A stretch of DNA of 64,000 nt, from NCBI GenBank assembly GCA_025642065.1, contig JAODUP010000066.1:325001-389000 (forward strand), in the 5' to 3' direction. Below the pieces are notes generated by a model. The model was not told where the DNA came from, ran no database searches, and worked only from the letters and a program-made list of their open reading frames with translations. This document shows, one piece after another, positions 1-12,150 of this stretch (positions are counted from its first letter, which is position 1; the number at the start of each line of letters is the position of its first letter). The position numbers were made by a program, and so were the translations under genes. The stretch comes from Paralvinella palmiformis. Its lineage: Eukaryota > Annelida > Polychaeta > Terebellida > Alvinellidae.

Positions 1-273
1 TCAAATAATAGGGTACCCGGCAACCTCGTTTTGGTCGTCAAGCGGCGGTAAGATCAGCCTTTTAATTAAGAGGTAGCAACGACCAAACAATAACACCAAC
101 AAGAAAACACTTCGCAAAGATAATAAAACAACCAGCCACGAAGTGCGCCAATCAAGCCATCATATTAAAAGACCTGAGGTATTCGCCGGTACTCAGTCAC
201 GTTCAGTTTACGCGGTCTCCACGTTCACGAATGATGACTCATAGCAGCCCCGTAATATCATTGTTATTATTAT

Positions 274-308
<35 letters not shown>

Positions 309-790
309 TCATCACTACCACCACACCACAAAGAACTGCCATAAACAAACGTTCGTTTTGGCAGGAACCAGGCCCAGACTAGTAGCCTTATAATTGTAAA
401 CGATCACGGGTTCCCGGGGAAGCGCACCCCCATCTGCAGTAGATAACGCCATATAACCGCCCACAAGCTCCCCCCACGTGCGTAATCGGCCGGTGTCATC
501 AACCCGTACTCACTCCCGCTGCTTCAATCGTAACGTGCGCAATCCTATAACTCACCGATATAGCTAATCTAGTGATGAAGTCGCTCGCTTTAAGCTCCAC
601 CCCCTGGCTGTTGCTATAAAGTGGTTGATCCGGGGTCCACCCCCATCTGTACCTATTTCGTAGTATTAGACTGGTCATTAAGAGCCCCCCCCACCATGAA
701 CTGCACCGAGCTTAGTAATAGGCGTGGGCTATGTTTCTCGCTGCCATGACGACGGAAGCTAACTGACAGGACGGGGGTGGTGCTGGCCGC
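1..790. other. 5' flank of alpha-tubulin; no gene seen
   Basis: No coding exon is recognisable. A trinucleotide tract (CCA then TCA/CAT units) occupies about 276-322. The rest is non-repetitive and relatively GC-rich, probably upstream promoter sequence of the tubulin gene. Confidence 0.5.
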
Positions 791-794
791 TGGC

Positions 795-802
795 TATAAA
801 TA
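795..802 (+). promoter_or_regulatory. TATA box of the alpha-tubulin gene
   Basis: TATAAATA lies about 115 bp before the ATG, so transcription would start near 825-830 with a 5' leader of about 90 nt. An additional TATAAA at 615-620 is too distant to be the main element. The assignment rests on motif and spacing only. Confidence 0.7.
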
Positions 803-916
803 CCGGCGTCCGGTGGGTGAGCGGCACCTATTTGAACGTTCCTGCTCACTGAGAATCTTTGCTCTCGTTCGTGAGATTCGGAATATTTGTCCGTATTTCC
901 CACCCAACCCTACATC

Positions 917-2716
<1,800 letters not shown>

Positions 2717-2894
2717 ACTGCTGTCCAGAACTGGTTCCCTACATAAATCCATGTTATGACTCCCTTTTGCAGGATGATAAACATGAGCATCTCCTTAATT
2801 TGTTTTAATCATAATTGAAATAATTAAAATACGTTTTTGCAATTTATTGATGTCATTCCTTTTGGGTTGTGGAACATGGAAATTGAAATTTCGA

Positions 2895-2900
2895 AATAAA
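2895..2900 (+). terminator. poly(A) signal of the alpha-tubulin gene
   Basis: AATAAA about 180 nt after the stop codon, followed within 35 nt by a GT-rich stretch (near 2935-2960), the arrangement expected for cleavage and polyadenylation. Confidence 0.65.
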
Positions 2901-3470
2901 GTACATTCGTCTTACAAATGCCATTTGTTTTATTAATGTGTGTTGCGGTTTGATTGTGTACCGTGTGAAGGAAGTTCCTCCTAACCCCCCAAAAAACTGA
3001 ACTATACCCGTGGTACAACCGACATATAAAAACAAATTAGTAACACATTTACTTCTATCATCTTTACTCAAAATGTTCGCTGTTTAGAGCGTTTTTGTGG
3101 TTTATTCACGTTGATCTGCTGAATTTGGAAGTTTATACTTTTTTTTACTGTAAGCTATAAAATGAGTTTTAAATGACATGAGTTTAAATGGCATATTCCT
3201 GGAATGTTAAACCTTTCAATTGAATAATATTTCAGTTATTACAGCGAAATGTATGATGAAGTGTATGGCTGGGACTGTTATATATCATCTCAATCTGACA
3301 ATGACTGTTGTTTTGCAAATATACTCTGAAAAGTCAGTGTCTGTCGTTTTTCTCTAAGCTATTGTTCTATAATTTTTATATCTGACAACCAGGACTTGAA
3401 TATATTGCTTAAATTACTATAAACGATAACGATAAACGACCATCCATTGCATGCTGACGTGCATTCTGTT
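2901..3470. other. intergenic, nothing recognised
   Basis: AT-rich sequence downstream of the tubulin poly(A) site. No exon, RNA gene or repeat end was recognised. Confidence 0.4.
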
Positions 3471-3815
3471 TGTTGTATTTTGTTGTTCGGGGAGAATCCC
3501 AAGGCTGTCGCTTATTCGGCACAGCCTCTATGTTGGAGTGGTTGAGAAACCACCTCCCCCACCACTCACAGGGGAGCAGTACGGAAAGATGGAGCCGAAA
3601 TACCCTAAGAGTGGTCACTGCCAGAGTGTTTTACGTCCTCAGGGGGTCTTTAACGTCCCCCTTTATTTTAAACAATTTAGTGGAGACGGCAGCGCCATTT
3701 AACGTGGTCAGCCACCCACGATGTAGTGAGCCGAGAAATTAATCCCTGGAAAAGTTTCGACCTCTTACGGGGTTCGAACCTGTGACCGTTGACACCTAGG
3801 CCACCGGAGCTCACT
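3471..3815 (-). mobile_element. tRNA-derived SINE, family A, internal deletion in head
   Basis: Read on the - strand, the element starts AGTGAGCTCCGGTGGCCTA, carries a B box (GGTTCGAACCC) and ends in a conserved tail (gattctccccgaacaacaaaa). It lacks about 22 bases of the A-box region that the copy at 6355-6721 retains. The A box TGGCCTAGCGG and B box in other copies match RNA polymerase III promoter consensus. The family is called A here for reference only; no database match was made. Confidence 0.85.
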
Positions 3816-4304
3816 TCTGTTTGCTGAGGGCACCCCCCCCTTAAGTACCAAATGAGGAGTATTGTAGAGGGAGGAGGTTTAAGAAAGGTAATAGCTTGTT
3901 AGAGTTCATCATGACGGGTCATTTTCACCGCCCTCATTGGGCTCAACTGCTCTACACATTATCTATATCAGAATATATTTTTAAAAGGCTATCTTTCTTC
4001 GGAATTAACAAAAATAATACCAGAATATTCCTGTTTTGACTCTCTGAATCGGGTAAATGTTCCACTTACGCTAATATTTCCTAATTTATAATTCTTCCGA
4101 AAACCTGTATTATGCTTCAACTGCTACCGTTCAACTTAATATAATCTTGTCAGTTATCATAACGTAACCAATTAGTTATTTTAAGCATGTATTTTTTATA
4201 TCACAGTTATGTCTCAATGACATGAATGAGTCTTTTAAAAAGTATTTCCATGTGGAAGCAGCGATGGTGATCAAGATGACTGATGTTTTACGGCCATTTT
4301 GTGG
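3816..4304. other. intergenic, nothing recognised
   Basis: AT-rich sequence between two SINEs, with a short C run near 3832. No coding or structural signal was seen. Confidence 0.4.
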
Positions 4305-4452
4305 AAATGGTAGGTTAAATGGGCCGAGGGACCTCCAAAGGTAATGAATCGAAGTCAAAGATGAAACACCCTTCAGATATGCTCGCGCGGAGATTCGAAC
4401 CCAGGTGGTAGTGGTCTGTAGTCCAACGCGCTACAAACTAGACCACGGAACA
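4305..4452 (-). mobile_element. tRNA-derived SINE, family B
   Basis: On the - strand it reads gttccgtggtctagtttgta, then a B box GGTTCGAATCTC, then a body shared with the copies at 26249-26400 and 51556-51740 (tgaagggtgtttcatctttg; ggaggtccctcggcccattt). The head is a tRNA-like pol III promoter. The three-way sharing of the body distinguishes it from a plain tRNA gene. Confidence 0.75.
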
Positions 4453-4578
4453 AGAATGTACAGTTAGCCCGAATATGATTAATCTAAAACTCAATAAGAA
4501 GTGTTGAATGACTGTCATTGACTTAGTATTGCGATAGTGATCGTCATAGTCACGGTAGGAGAAGTAGTATTAGTAGTA

Positions 4579-4640
4579 GTTGTTGTAGTAGTGATCTGTG
4601 ATCCACCACGCTACCGATAGACCCCGGAGGCACCCGGAAC
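4579..4640 (-). mobile_element. SINE family B head fragment
   Basis: The reverse strand reads ggtgcctccggggtctatcg followed by a stretch like the A-box half of family B (gtagcgtggtggatcacaga). Only the tRNA-like head is present. Confidence 0.5.
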
Positions 4641-4757
4641 TACCGATGGTAAAAACGACATAGAAAAGGCTTTAAAATTAAGGGGAACGACGTGAAAACC
4701 TCATGCGTAAAGGGGTTAAACGTTGAAATCGTGGGATATGCCTATTGGGATGGCTAG

Positions 4758-4758
<1 letters not shown>

Positions 4759-4836
<78 letters not shown>
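4759..4836. repeat. (AT)n(GT)n compound microsatellite
   Basis: About 28 bp of AT followed by 50 bp of GT. The hydrophobic or histidine/threonine-rich ORFs across it are artefacts of the repeat. Confidence 0.97.
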
Positions 4837-4839
<3 letters not shown>

Positions 4840-6354
4840 AGGGTACATATAAAGATGCAACAGGCACAGAGCATCAACATATCTAAACATCCTTCGAGAC
4901 CTACCTCCATAAATCTAAATACAACTATACATACATTAATCTAAAAATAAAATGTTCCATATCTCCACATATTGATAGATGTGTGCGTATATCTAAGCAT
5001 GTGTCTGGTCTACTCATCAGCCTGTGGGAACCAGCTAATTCGCTTTTCGTACGCGACAAATATGTCACGCCCACAGGAAAGCGGCTACATGCAGGCTACG
5101 TACAAAAAGCGGAAGCACGTAAAAAACATACCATTTGATACCACAGCTCGCAGCAACCAACACGTGCGTGTGGTTCAATGGTGACTTGCTACATACATAT
5201 CATACAATATTTTGACACCACAGTTTACATTCAACAGTAATTTTCTGTGGTCCAAAAGAAACCTGTATATAAAACATTTCGACACCTTATATGCTGACCT
5301 CAGCTTTATTCTGGGTTCGAATAACTGAATAAATCCTACTTGTATGAACCATGTATCAATACACGTCCGACTGGTATGGCCTAGAAGTTCTTCTCTAACC
5401 TAAGTGAAAAGTCAGGCCTTTTATATACCCTCAGCGTGTTTACAAACATTACAGTTTGTTCACCACAAAAGAATGTACACTAACTCAGTATGGACTCACT
5501 GAAGTGATTTAACTAAAATAAAAACAAAGTAGCAATACCGCACATTGGATTATTACTGGACTAGAACGAAATATCGTCTCAAACCTGAGTAAATACTATG
5601 ATTTACTCGAACCTAACAGCTAACCCTCATACTTTTCCGTTCATCACTAAGGGAACGTTCATTCACGCTTAATTTAGTGTCCCTAAGTATATGCAGTTAG
5701 GTGTGGTGGGATCCAAATTAAAGCGCCTATCTACTTGATCTATTTGACCCATGGTCGAGAACAGCGGATTTCAGGCAGATCTCCGATACTGCGAATGACA
5801 CGTCGGGATTATAATAGCTATACATTTAACAAATTTCCTATATCAGTGTAACCTAATTACTCATAATACGGGAAAAAATCTCTGTCCGCAGCTTAATACT
5901 CATGGAGATGCCTGCCGGAGTAACAAACGACTCCAGGAGTATAAATCCATCAAGCAGCATTGTATGAATTAATAGGTCGTTTCGCCAGACCACATAAAGA
6001 GGACAACAATATAGATTCTACATTATACATAACAAAGCTAATAGACTCAAACATGTGTGTGTGTGCGTGCGCTTGCATATATATGTGTGTGCGTGTGTGT
6101 ATGTGTGTGTGCATGCGTTTTAGCGGTGTATAATAAGGCACAGGCACAGAGAATCTCGAACCGTGAATTCAAACTCTGAACGTTTTTTCAGGGGACTGAA
6201 TCCAGAGTGGCGACTTTTCTTGCTGAGACATGTGTAATGTCTCACCAGTCCCTAAGCCGCCAAGCAAAATCAAAATGCGAATCACCTCCAGCCGTGGAGG
6301 TTGGGAGTAGAACACTCAAGTCAGATCACGGTAGTAGTGAGAATGTTAAGATTA
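4837..6354. other. intergenic, nothing recognised
   Basis: No exon or known element was recognised. A GT-rich degenerate tract lies at 6052-6115. Confidence 0.4.
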
Positions 6355-6721
6355 ATTGGTTGTTTTGTTGTTTGGGGATAATCCCCAGGCTGTCGCTTAA
6401 TCAGCAAAGCCTCTATGTTGGAGTGGTTGAGAAACACCTCCCCCACCACTCACAGGGGAGCAGTACGGAAAGATGGAGCCGAAATACCCTGAGGGTGGTC
6501 ACTGCCAGAGTGTTTTACGTCCTCATGGGGTTTTTAACGTCCCCCCTTTATTTTAAATAATTCAGTGGAGACGGCAGCGCCATTTAACGTGGTCAGCCAC
6601 CCACGATGTTGTGAGCCGAGAAATTAATCCCTGGAAAAGTTTCGACCTTTTACGGGGTTCGAACCTGCGACCGTTGACACCAAGTGCCGGGTGCTTAACC
6701 GCTAAGCCACCGGAGCTCACT
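6355..6721 (-). mobile_element. tRNA-derived SINE, family A, full length
   Basis: Complete copy of about 365 bp. On the - strand it shows the head gtgagctccggtggcttagc, A box, B box GGTTCGAACCC, the central part with the acgtggctgacc-type block, and the tail ccccaaacaacaaaa. It serves as the reference copy for the deletions seen in the others. Confidence 0.9.
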
Positions 6722-7249
6722 ATGATTAATTATCCAAGCAGCCCTGTTTATAGCTATTTTTCAATTGTTGTATCTTTCTTCAAAGCAATACTATATAAAC
6801 TATATAACCCAATTGTCACTGTCTTCAAAGATCAGTTTTTACAACGGGCAGGCGTCATGAAGCGACTACTATTAAAACTATTAAAAGACTGACATGTGCG
6901 GTGAAGCATACCGTAAAAGCGTGTCATAGCTTCGGTACTGTTTGAACTGTTATCATTTTCAAACCTGACCTAATGTCGGCTATTCTAACTATTGTAGTAA
7001 TAAAGTTCTTAAATATTATTTACGACAAGCAGATTAGAGCTAATCTTGAATGCCACAGCACAAATTGGATATAACTGGACATAGGAAAGATAATTCTATT
7101 CCCACATACAACCAAGGTAAATTTTATATGCAACTAAAGTTGTTATATAAAACACACCAACCACACGAGCTGTGTCCAATGCCACCGCTCGAGATGCGAT
7201 GCAGTGTTTCTATTCCTGAGTCAGGAGTACTTATAATGCTTTAAGAGCG
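6722..7249. other. intergenic, nothing recognised
   Basis: AT-rich spacer between two SINE copies. No supported feature. Confidence 0.4.
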
Positions 7250-7536
7250 TTGGTTGGTTTTGTTGTTCGGGGAGAATCCCCAGGCTGTCGCTTAATCAGC
7301 ACAGCCTCTATGTTGGAGTGGTTGAGAATCCTCCTCCCCCACCACAGGGGAGCAGTACGGAAAGATGGAGCCGAAATACCCCGAGGGTGGTCACTGCCAG
7401 AGTGTTTTACGTCCTCAGGGGTTTTTTAACGTCCCCCTTTATTTTAAATAATTCAGTGGAGACGGCAGCGCCATTTAACGTGGTCAGCCACCCACGATGT
7501 TGTGAGCCGAAAAATTAATCCCTGGAAAAGTTTCGA
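7250..7536 (-). mobile_element. SINE family A, 5'-truncated
   Basis: Body and tail match the other copies but the homology stops at about 7536, before the B box, so the tRNA-like promoter is missing. 5' truncation is typical of target-primed reverse transcription. Confidence 0.85.
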
Positions 7537-8347
7537 GCGTCCAGTACCTGCTACAGTCATTTAAATGCTGGATAACCAGGCCAGACACCTAAACGGCGTC
7601 CCTCCAAAGACGCAAATAGTACATGGATTATACAGCTCTAGATGAACTTTTCTTGAATGCTGGGACCGGGAAAATGTAGTCTCCACGCATAGAAAACGGA
7701 ACTCTGCAACAACCGCAGCATAATATGCCTTGTGATATTTGCGGGAGGGTCAAATACCTCATAAACATACACATCCAATAAATATTATGACCTACTCGTC
7801 ACTATTATAACAATTTACATCGGCGCTTTAGCAGGCCGTTATGGTGTGTGTGCGCGCGCACACGCGCATGCGAGTGAATCCAGTTTTATATCAGTCATTG
7901 ACATTACCATAACATTTTATGTGATATTCGTTTCTTAACATCTGGAGAAACTATAACCTAAACAAATAGGCCTCTACGTGTATAGTGAGTGATATAATAA
8001 CTAAATATTACTCATTTGTTCAGTCATCTACGCATGGAGACATAATGACCTCTATAACTAATACTGATATTCGACGTTGCAAATTGGGCGTGCAATTATA
8101 TATTTCAGTTCTTTATCACAGGAAAATATGTCATTCGTTCATCTAAAGCATCACAATTAAAAAGAAGAAAAAAAACAGTGATAAAGTTTTGAACATATAG
8201 TTTTACTATTATCACCATACTACATGTTCCTGGTTAATATTCATTATGCAGTAAAATATCGAGCTAAAGTCAGTTATTAAAATTGTTTTCATTCATAATT
8301 CTTCATGATACAGCTTGAAACATAAAATTCACTTCTAAGAAAAATTA
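7537..8347. other. intergenic between the tubulin copies
   Basis: No gene seen. A self-complementary alternating purine-pyrimidine run (tgtgtgcgcgcgcacacgcg) lies at about 7845-7868. No clear poly(A) signal was found for the inverted tubulin copy that ends at 8348. Confidence 0.4.
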
Positions 8348-9802
8348 CTATTCTTCTCCTTCCTCTTCGCCTTCAGCATCAACGGAGTCGACTCCAACTT
8401 CTTCGTAATCCTTCTCTAGAGCAGCCAGATCCTCACGAGCCTCAGAGAACTCTCCCTCCTCCATACCCTCGCCTACATACCAATGGACGAAGGCACGCTT
8501 AGCGTACATCAGATCAAACTTGTGATCCAGACGAGCCCAGGCCTCGGCAATGGCTGTCGTGTTACTTAACATACACACGGCGCGTTGAACCTTGGCCAAG
8601 TCACCTCCTGGTACGACTGTTGGTGGCTGATAGTTGATACCCACCTTGAAACCGGTAGGACACCAATCGACAAACTGGATGGTACGTTTCGTCTTGATCG
8701 TAGCTATGGCTGCATTCACATCTTTAGGTACTACATCACCACGGTACAGCATACAGCAGGCCATGTACTTGCCATGACGGGGATCACATTTCACCATCTG
8801 ATTCACTGGCTCGAAGCAGGCATTGGTGATTTCAGCCACCGTCAGCTGCTCGTGGTAAGCTTTCTCAGCAGAAATGACCGGAGCATAGGTGGCCAAGGGG
8901 AAATGGATACGTGGGTATGGGACCAAGTTGGTCTGGAACTCTGTCAGATCGACATTCAGGGCACCATCAAAGCGGAGAGAGGCCGTGATGGAACTGACGA
9001 TCTGACCGATCAGACGATTCAGTTTGGTGTAGGTGGGACGCTCGATGTCCAGATTACGACGACAGATGTCGTAAATGGCCTCGTTGTCGACCATAAAGGC
9101 ACAGTCGGAGTGCTCGAGAGTGGTGTGGGTTGTCAGGATGGAGTTGTATGGCTCGACGACAGCAGTGGAGATTTGAGGAGCGGGGTAGACTGAAAACTCC
9201 AGTTTGGATTTCTTGCCGTAGTCGACACTGAGCCTCTCCATGAGAAGGGAAGTGAAGCCAGAACCGGTACCTCCACCAAAGCTGTGGAAGATGAGGAAGC
9301 CCTGAAGGCCAGTACACTGATCAGCCAATTTACGGATGCGATCCAGAACCAGATCAATGATCTCTTTGCCAATGGTATAATGGCCACGAGCATAATTATT
9401 GGCGGCATCTTCTTTGCCAGTAATGAGTTGTTCAGGATGGAACAGTTGGCGATAAGTACCAGTACGTACCTCATCTATAAATGTAAATAATAGGAATGCA
9501 CTACACCGATTAATATAAATAATGCATATTCTCTTGAAACAATTATGTTTGTTAATACACGTAAACCACGAACACATACCGACTACGGTGGGTTCGAGAT
9601 CCACAAAGACATCCCTAGGGACGTGTTTGCTGGCTCCAGTTTCACTAAAGAAAGTATTGAATGAGTCATCTCCACCTCCGATGGTCTTGTCACTTGGCAT
9701 CTGTCCATCCGGTAGGATGCCATGCTCCAGACATTACAACTCTCAGCAGGCGTTGTCCATCTGGACACCGGCCTGGCCGACATGGATACTGATACATTCA
9801 CG
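8348..9802 (-). pseudogene. alpha-tubulin copy 2, inverted, with nonsense codons
   Basis: Second alpha-tubulin copy on the - strand. Exon 2 is 9802-9580 (223 bp, same size as copy 1); exon 3 is 9474-8348. Exon 3 is nearly identical to copy 1, with only four amino-acid changes seen (V to I twice, N to K, A to V). In exon 2, Trp21 is TGA (9745-9743) and Tyr24 is TAA (9736-9734), and Gly17 is changed to Asp. The terminal Tyr codon TAC is TAG (8350-8348), so the tail would end EEGEE. Intron 2 is 105 bp, in frame and free of stops. The first downstream Met (codon 36, 9700) would give a protein lacking the first GTP-binding loop. Introns are kept, so this is a DNA-level duplicate and not a retrocopy. 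No intact exon 1 was found. Confidence 0.88.
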
Positions 9803-10914
9803 CTAACAGAAGAATGATACAAATTATGCACACGATAACCAAATGCTTCACACTCAATCAAGATAAGAAAATGCATTACAATTTTAGTATCTAACCAGTA
9901 CAAATTGTTTATGAGAAAAAATATATATTAATAGCATATTTAATTTCAATAACTGAAATACTGAGGAACGAATTAAATTAACGCTGCCCATTATTGAACG
10001 TTTCAACTTGTGCTGATTTCTGAAAGATACGATTCAGCCTATTAACATAACAGGATTTATAGAGTTCGGTCTAAAAGTGATAGGACTATCTAATATCTGG
10101 AGATTATAATCTGTGTATAATATGTCATCATTTACCTGATGTAGGCTAATTGATCCTGATCAATATTATAAATAGTGCATCAACAATAATACAACCACCC
10201 AAAGTTTGCTTTTAATATGAATCATTAATAGTGATGCAGTTCGTTTGTTAGACCGATGTTCATCGATTTGATCAATGACTTCATGCCAATCATAATTGTT
10301 CGATGTGAGATATGTCTGAATGGTCATCTGAAATTTGTTGCAGAAGTGATGGAGATACATGGAATATTCTCATTAGCACCCCCCCCCAAAAAAAAACAAA
10401 AAAAAAAAACAACAACAACAACACTACACAGCGTTAATGGAGATTAGAACTTTCAGCAATATATGGCTATACCGTTATGGAAAGAGTAGATAAAAACGTA
10501 ATAGTCGCAAGTACAACACGTGGCTGTCGTCCACAATATACATACCATGGAAACGAACACGAATATTGTACTCACCATTTTTGAGGGTTTTTTGGGGGGC
10601 GTGAGGGGTTTCTTTAAGTAACCTCTAACTCAGCAACGAGCGTCAGGAGTCGACGGTGAGCAGTAAATAAAACAAGGACGCGTGGCCCGGGTTCAAGCCG
10701 ACTTTTATACCCAAACGACGGGCAGGTTTTTAAACCCAAATAAACAATAATATTGATCTAATGTCCCGGCATTAATTAAATCGACAGGTGGGTTCCGGTT
10801 AGGAAGCTACTGATTTATCACGGCTCAATGGGTACGAAAATACCGAAGAAACAATGACGGGTAGAGATCGAAAATAATCCAGTTGGACCACATGTCTGGA
10901 TTTGTTAGACAGTG
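9803..10914. other. flank of tubulin copy 2; no intact exon found
   Basis: AT-rich sequence 5' of the inverted copy. On the - strand at 10145-10135 CCTACATCAGG resembles the end of copy 1's exon 1 (CCTACATCATGG) with TG missing, followed by a good donor GGTAAAT. It could be a relic or chance. A C-then-A homopolymer tract lies at about 10379-10411. Confidence 0.35.
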
Positions 10915-11202
10915 CAGTGGCGGAGCAAAGGGGGGAGGGTGGCACATTTACAGGGGCTGCATTTTCGAGCTGAATATTTTTTCGTATAAATACATTTTTT
11001 TTGGGGGGGGAATTTATCACTTGTGTGTTTACTGAGTAGGTCAGAAAAGGGTAATAATGCTTCACCAAACAGCAGCACCCCTCTGGCTAATGCGGCCCGT
11101 AGGTGGCTCGCTTCGTTCGCAAATGTATATCTACTACACCAATAGGGGGGCGCCCCCATATATAGCTGGCCTCGATCGGCAATACCTCCTGCTCCGCCCA
11201 TG
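10915..11202. mobile_element. hAT-like MITE, 288 bp
   Basis: Left end CAGTGGCGGAGC and the reverse complement of the right end CATGGGCGGAGC form short terminal inverted repeats. Flanks are agacagtg (10907-10914) and agacaggg (11203-11210), an 8-bp duplication with one mismatch. Ends in CA..TG with 8-bp duplications are hAT hallmarks. No transposase is encoded. Confidence 0.65.
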
Positions 11203-11260
11203 AGACAGGGGGTCTATATATTATTGTATTTATACCCACTCCTTCGTTAGCTCACTCACT

Positions 11261-11630
11261 AGTGAGCTCCAGTGGCCTAGCGGTTAAGCATCCGGCACTT
11301 GGTGCCAACGGTCACAGGTTCGAACCCCGCAAGAGGTCGAAACTTTTCCAGATATTAATTTCTCGGCTCACAACATCGTGGGTGGCTGACCACGTTTAAT
11401 GGCGCTGCCGTCTCCACTGAATTATTTAAAATAAAGGGGGAGGTTAAAAACCCTTTGAGGACGTAAAACACTCTGGCAGTGACCACCCTCAGGGTATTTC
11501 GGCTCCATTTTTCCGTACTGCCCTCCCCCTGTGAGTGGTGGGGGAGGAAATTTCTCAACCACTCCAACATAGAGGCTGTGCTGAATAAGCGACAGCCTGG
11601 GGATTCTCCCCGAACAACAAAACCAACCAG
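11261..11630 (+). mobile_element. SINE family A, full length, array unit 1
   Basis: Full copy with A box TGGCCTAGCGG and B box GGTTCGAACCC, ending ccgaacaacaaaaccaacca. It is preceded by gttagctcactcact and followed by ccagctcactcact, a candidate target-site duplication or tail repeat. Confidence 0.9.
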
Positions 11631-11640
11631 CTCACTCACT

Positions 11641-11780
11641 AGGGTATTTCGGCTCCATCTTTCCGTACTGCCCTCCCCCTGTGAGTGGTGGGGGAGGAGA
11701 TTTCTCAACCACTCCAACATAGAGGCTGTGCTGAATAAGCGACAGCCTGGGGATTCTCCCCGAACCACAAAACCAACCAG
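11641..11780 (+). mobile_element. SINE family A, tail-only unit 2
   Basis: Repeats only the 3' 140 bp of the SINE, from the agggtatttcggctccatct block to the tail. It joins directly to the ctcactcact end of unit 1. Either a 5'-truncated insertion into the tail of unit 1 or a local duplication of 11501-11640. Confidence 0.85.
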
Positions 11781-11790
11781 CTCACTCACT

Positions 11791-12150
11791 AGTGAGCTCC
11801 ATTGGCCTAGCCGGTTAAGCATCCGGCACTTGATGCCAACGGTCACAGGTTCGAACCCCGCAAGAGGTCGAAACTTGTCCAGAGATTAATTTCTCGGCTC
11901 ACAACATCGTGGGTGGCTGACCACGTTAAATGGCGCTGCCGTCTCCACTGAATTATTTAAAATAAAGGGGGACGTTAAAAACCCTTTGAGGACGTAAAAC
12001 ACTCTGGCAGTGACCACCCCATTTCCGCTCCATCTTTCCGTACTGCTCCCCTGTGATTGGTGGGGTAGGTGATTTCTCAACCACTCCAACATAGAGGCTG
12101 TGCTGAATAAGCGACAGCCTGGGATTCTCCGAAAACAACAAAACAAGCAG
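11791..12150 (+). mobile_element. SINE family A, full length, array unit 3
   Basis: Third head-to-tail unit. It has the head agtgagctccattggcctag, one extra C in the A box (GCCGG), an intact B box, and a tail followed by agctcactcactta. Confidence 0.9.

Noticed and set aside
8585..9193. 202-codon open frame antisense to tubulin exon 3 (and its twin at 1868-2476)
   Set aside because: It exists in both copies because the tubulin codon usage leaves the opposite strand open. The translation has no family resemblance, so it is a shadow of the coding strand.
11270..11330. tRNA gene candidate (A box and B box present)
   Set aside because: No cloverleaf acceptor pairing was evident and the sequence continues into a conserved SINE body present in many copies. 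It is a SINE head.
11355..11846. 163-codon frame with internally repeated GRxPGCRLFSTASMLEWLRN-type segments
   Set aside because: It is a translation of two tandem SINE units. The same peptide appears wherever family A sits (3.5, 6.4, 7.3, 32.4 and 36 kb), so it is a repeat artefact and not a protein.
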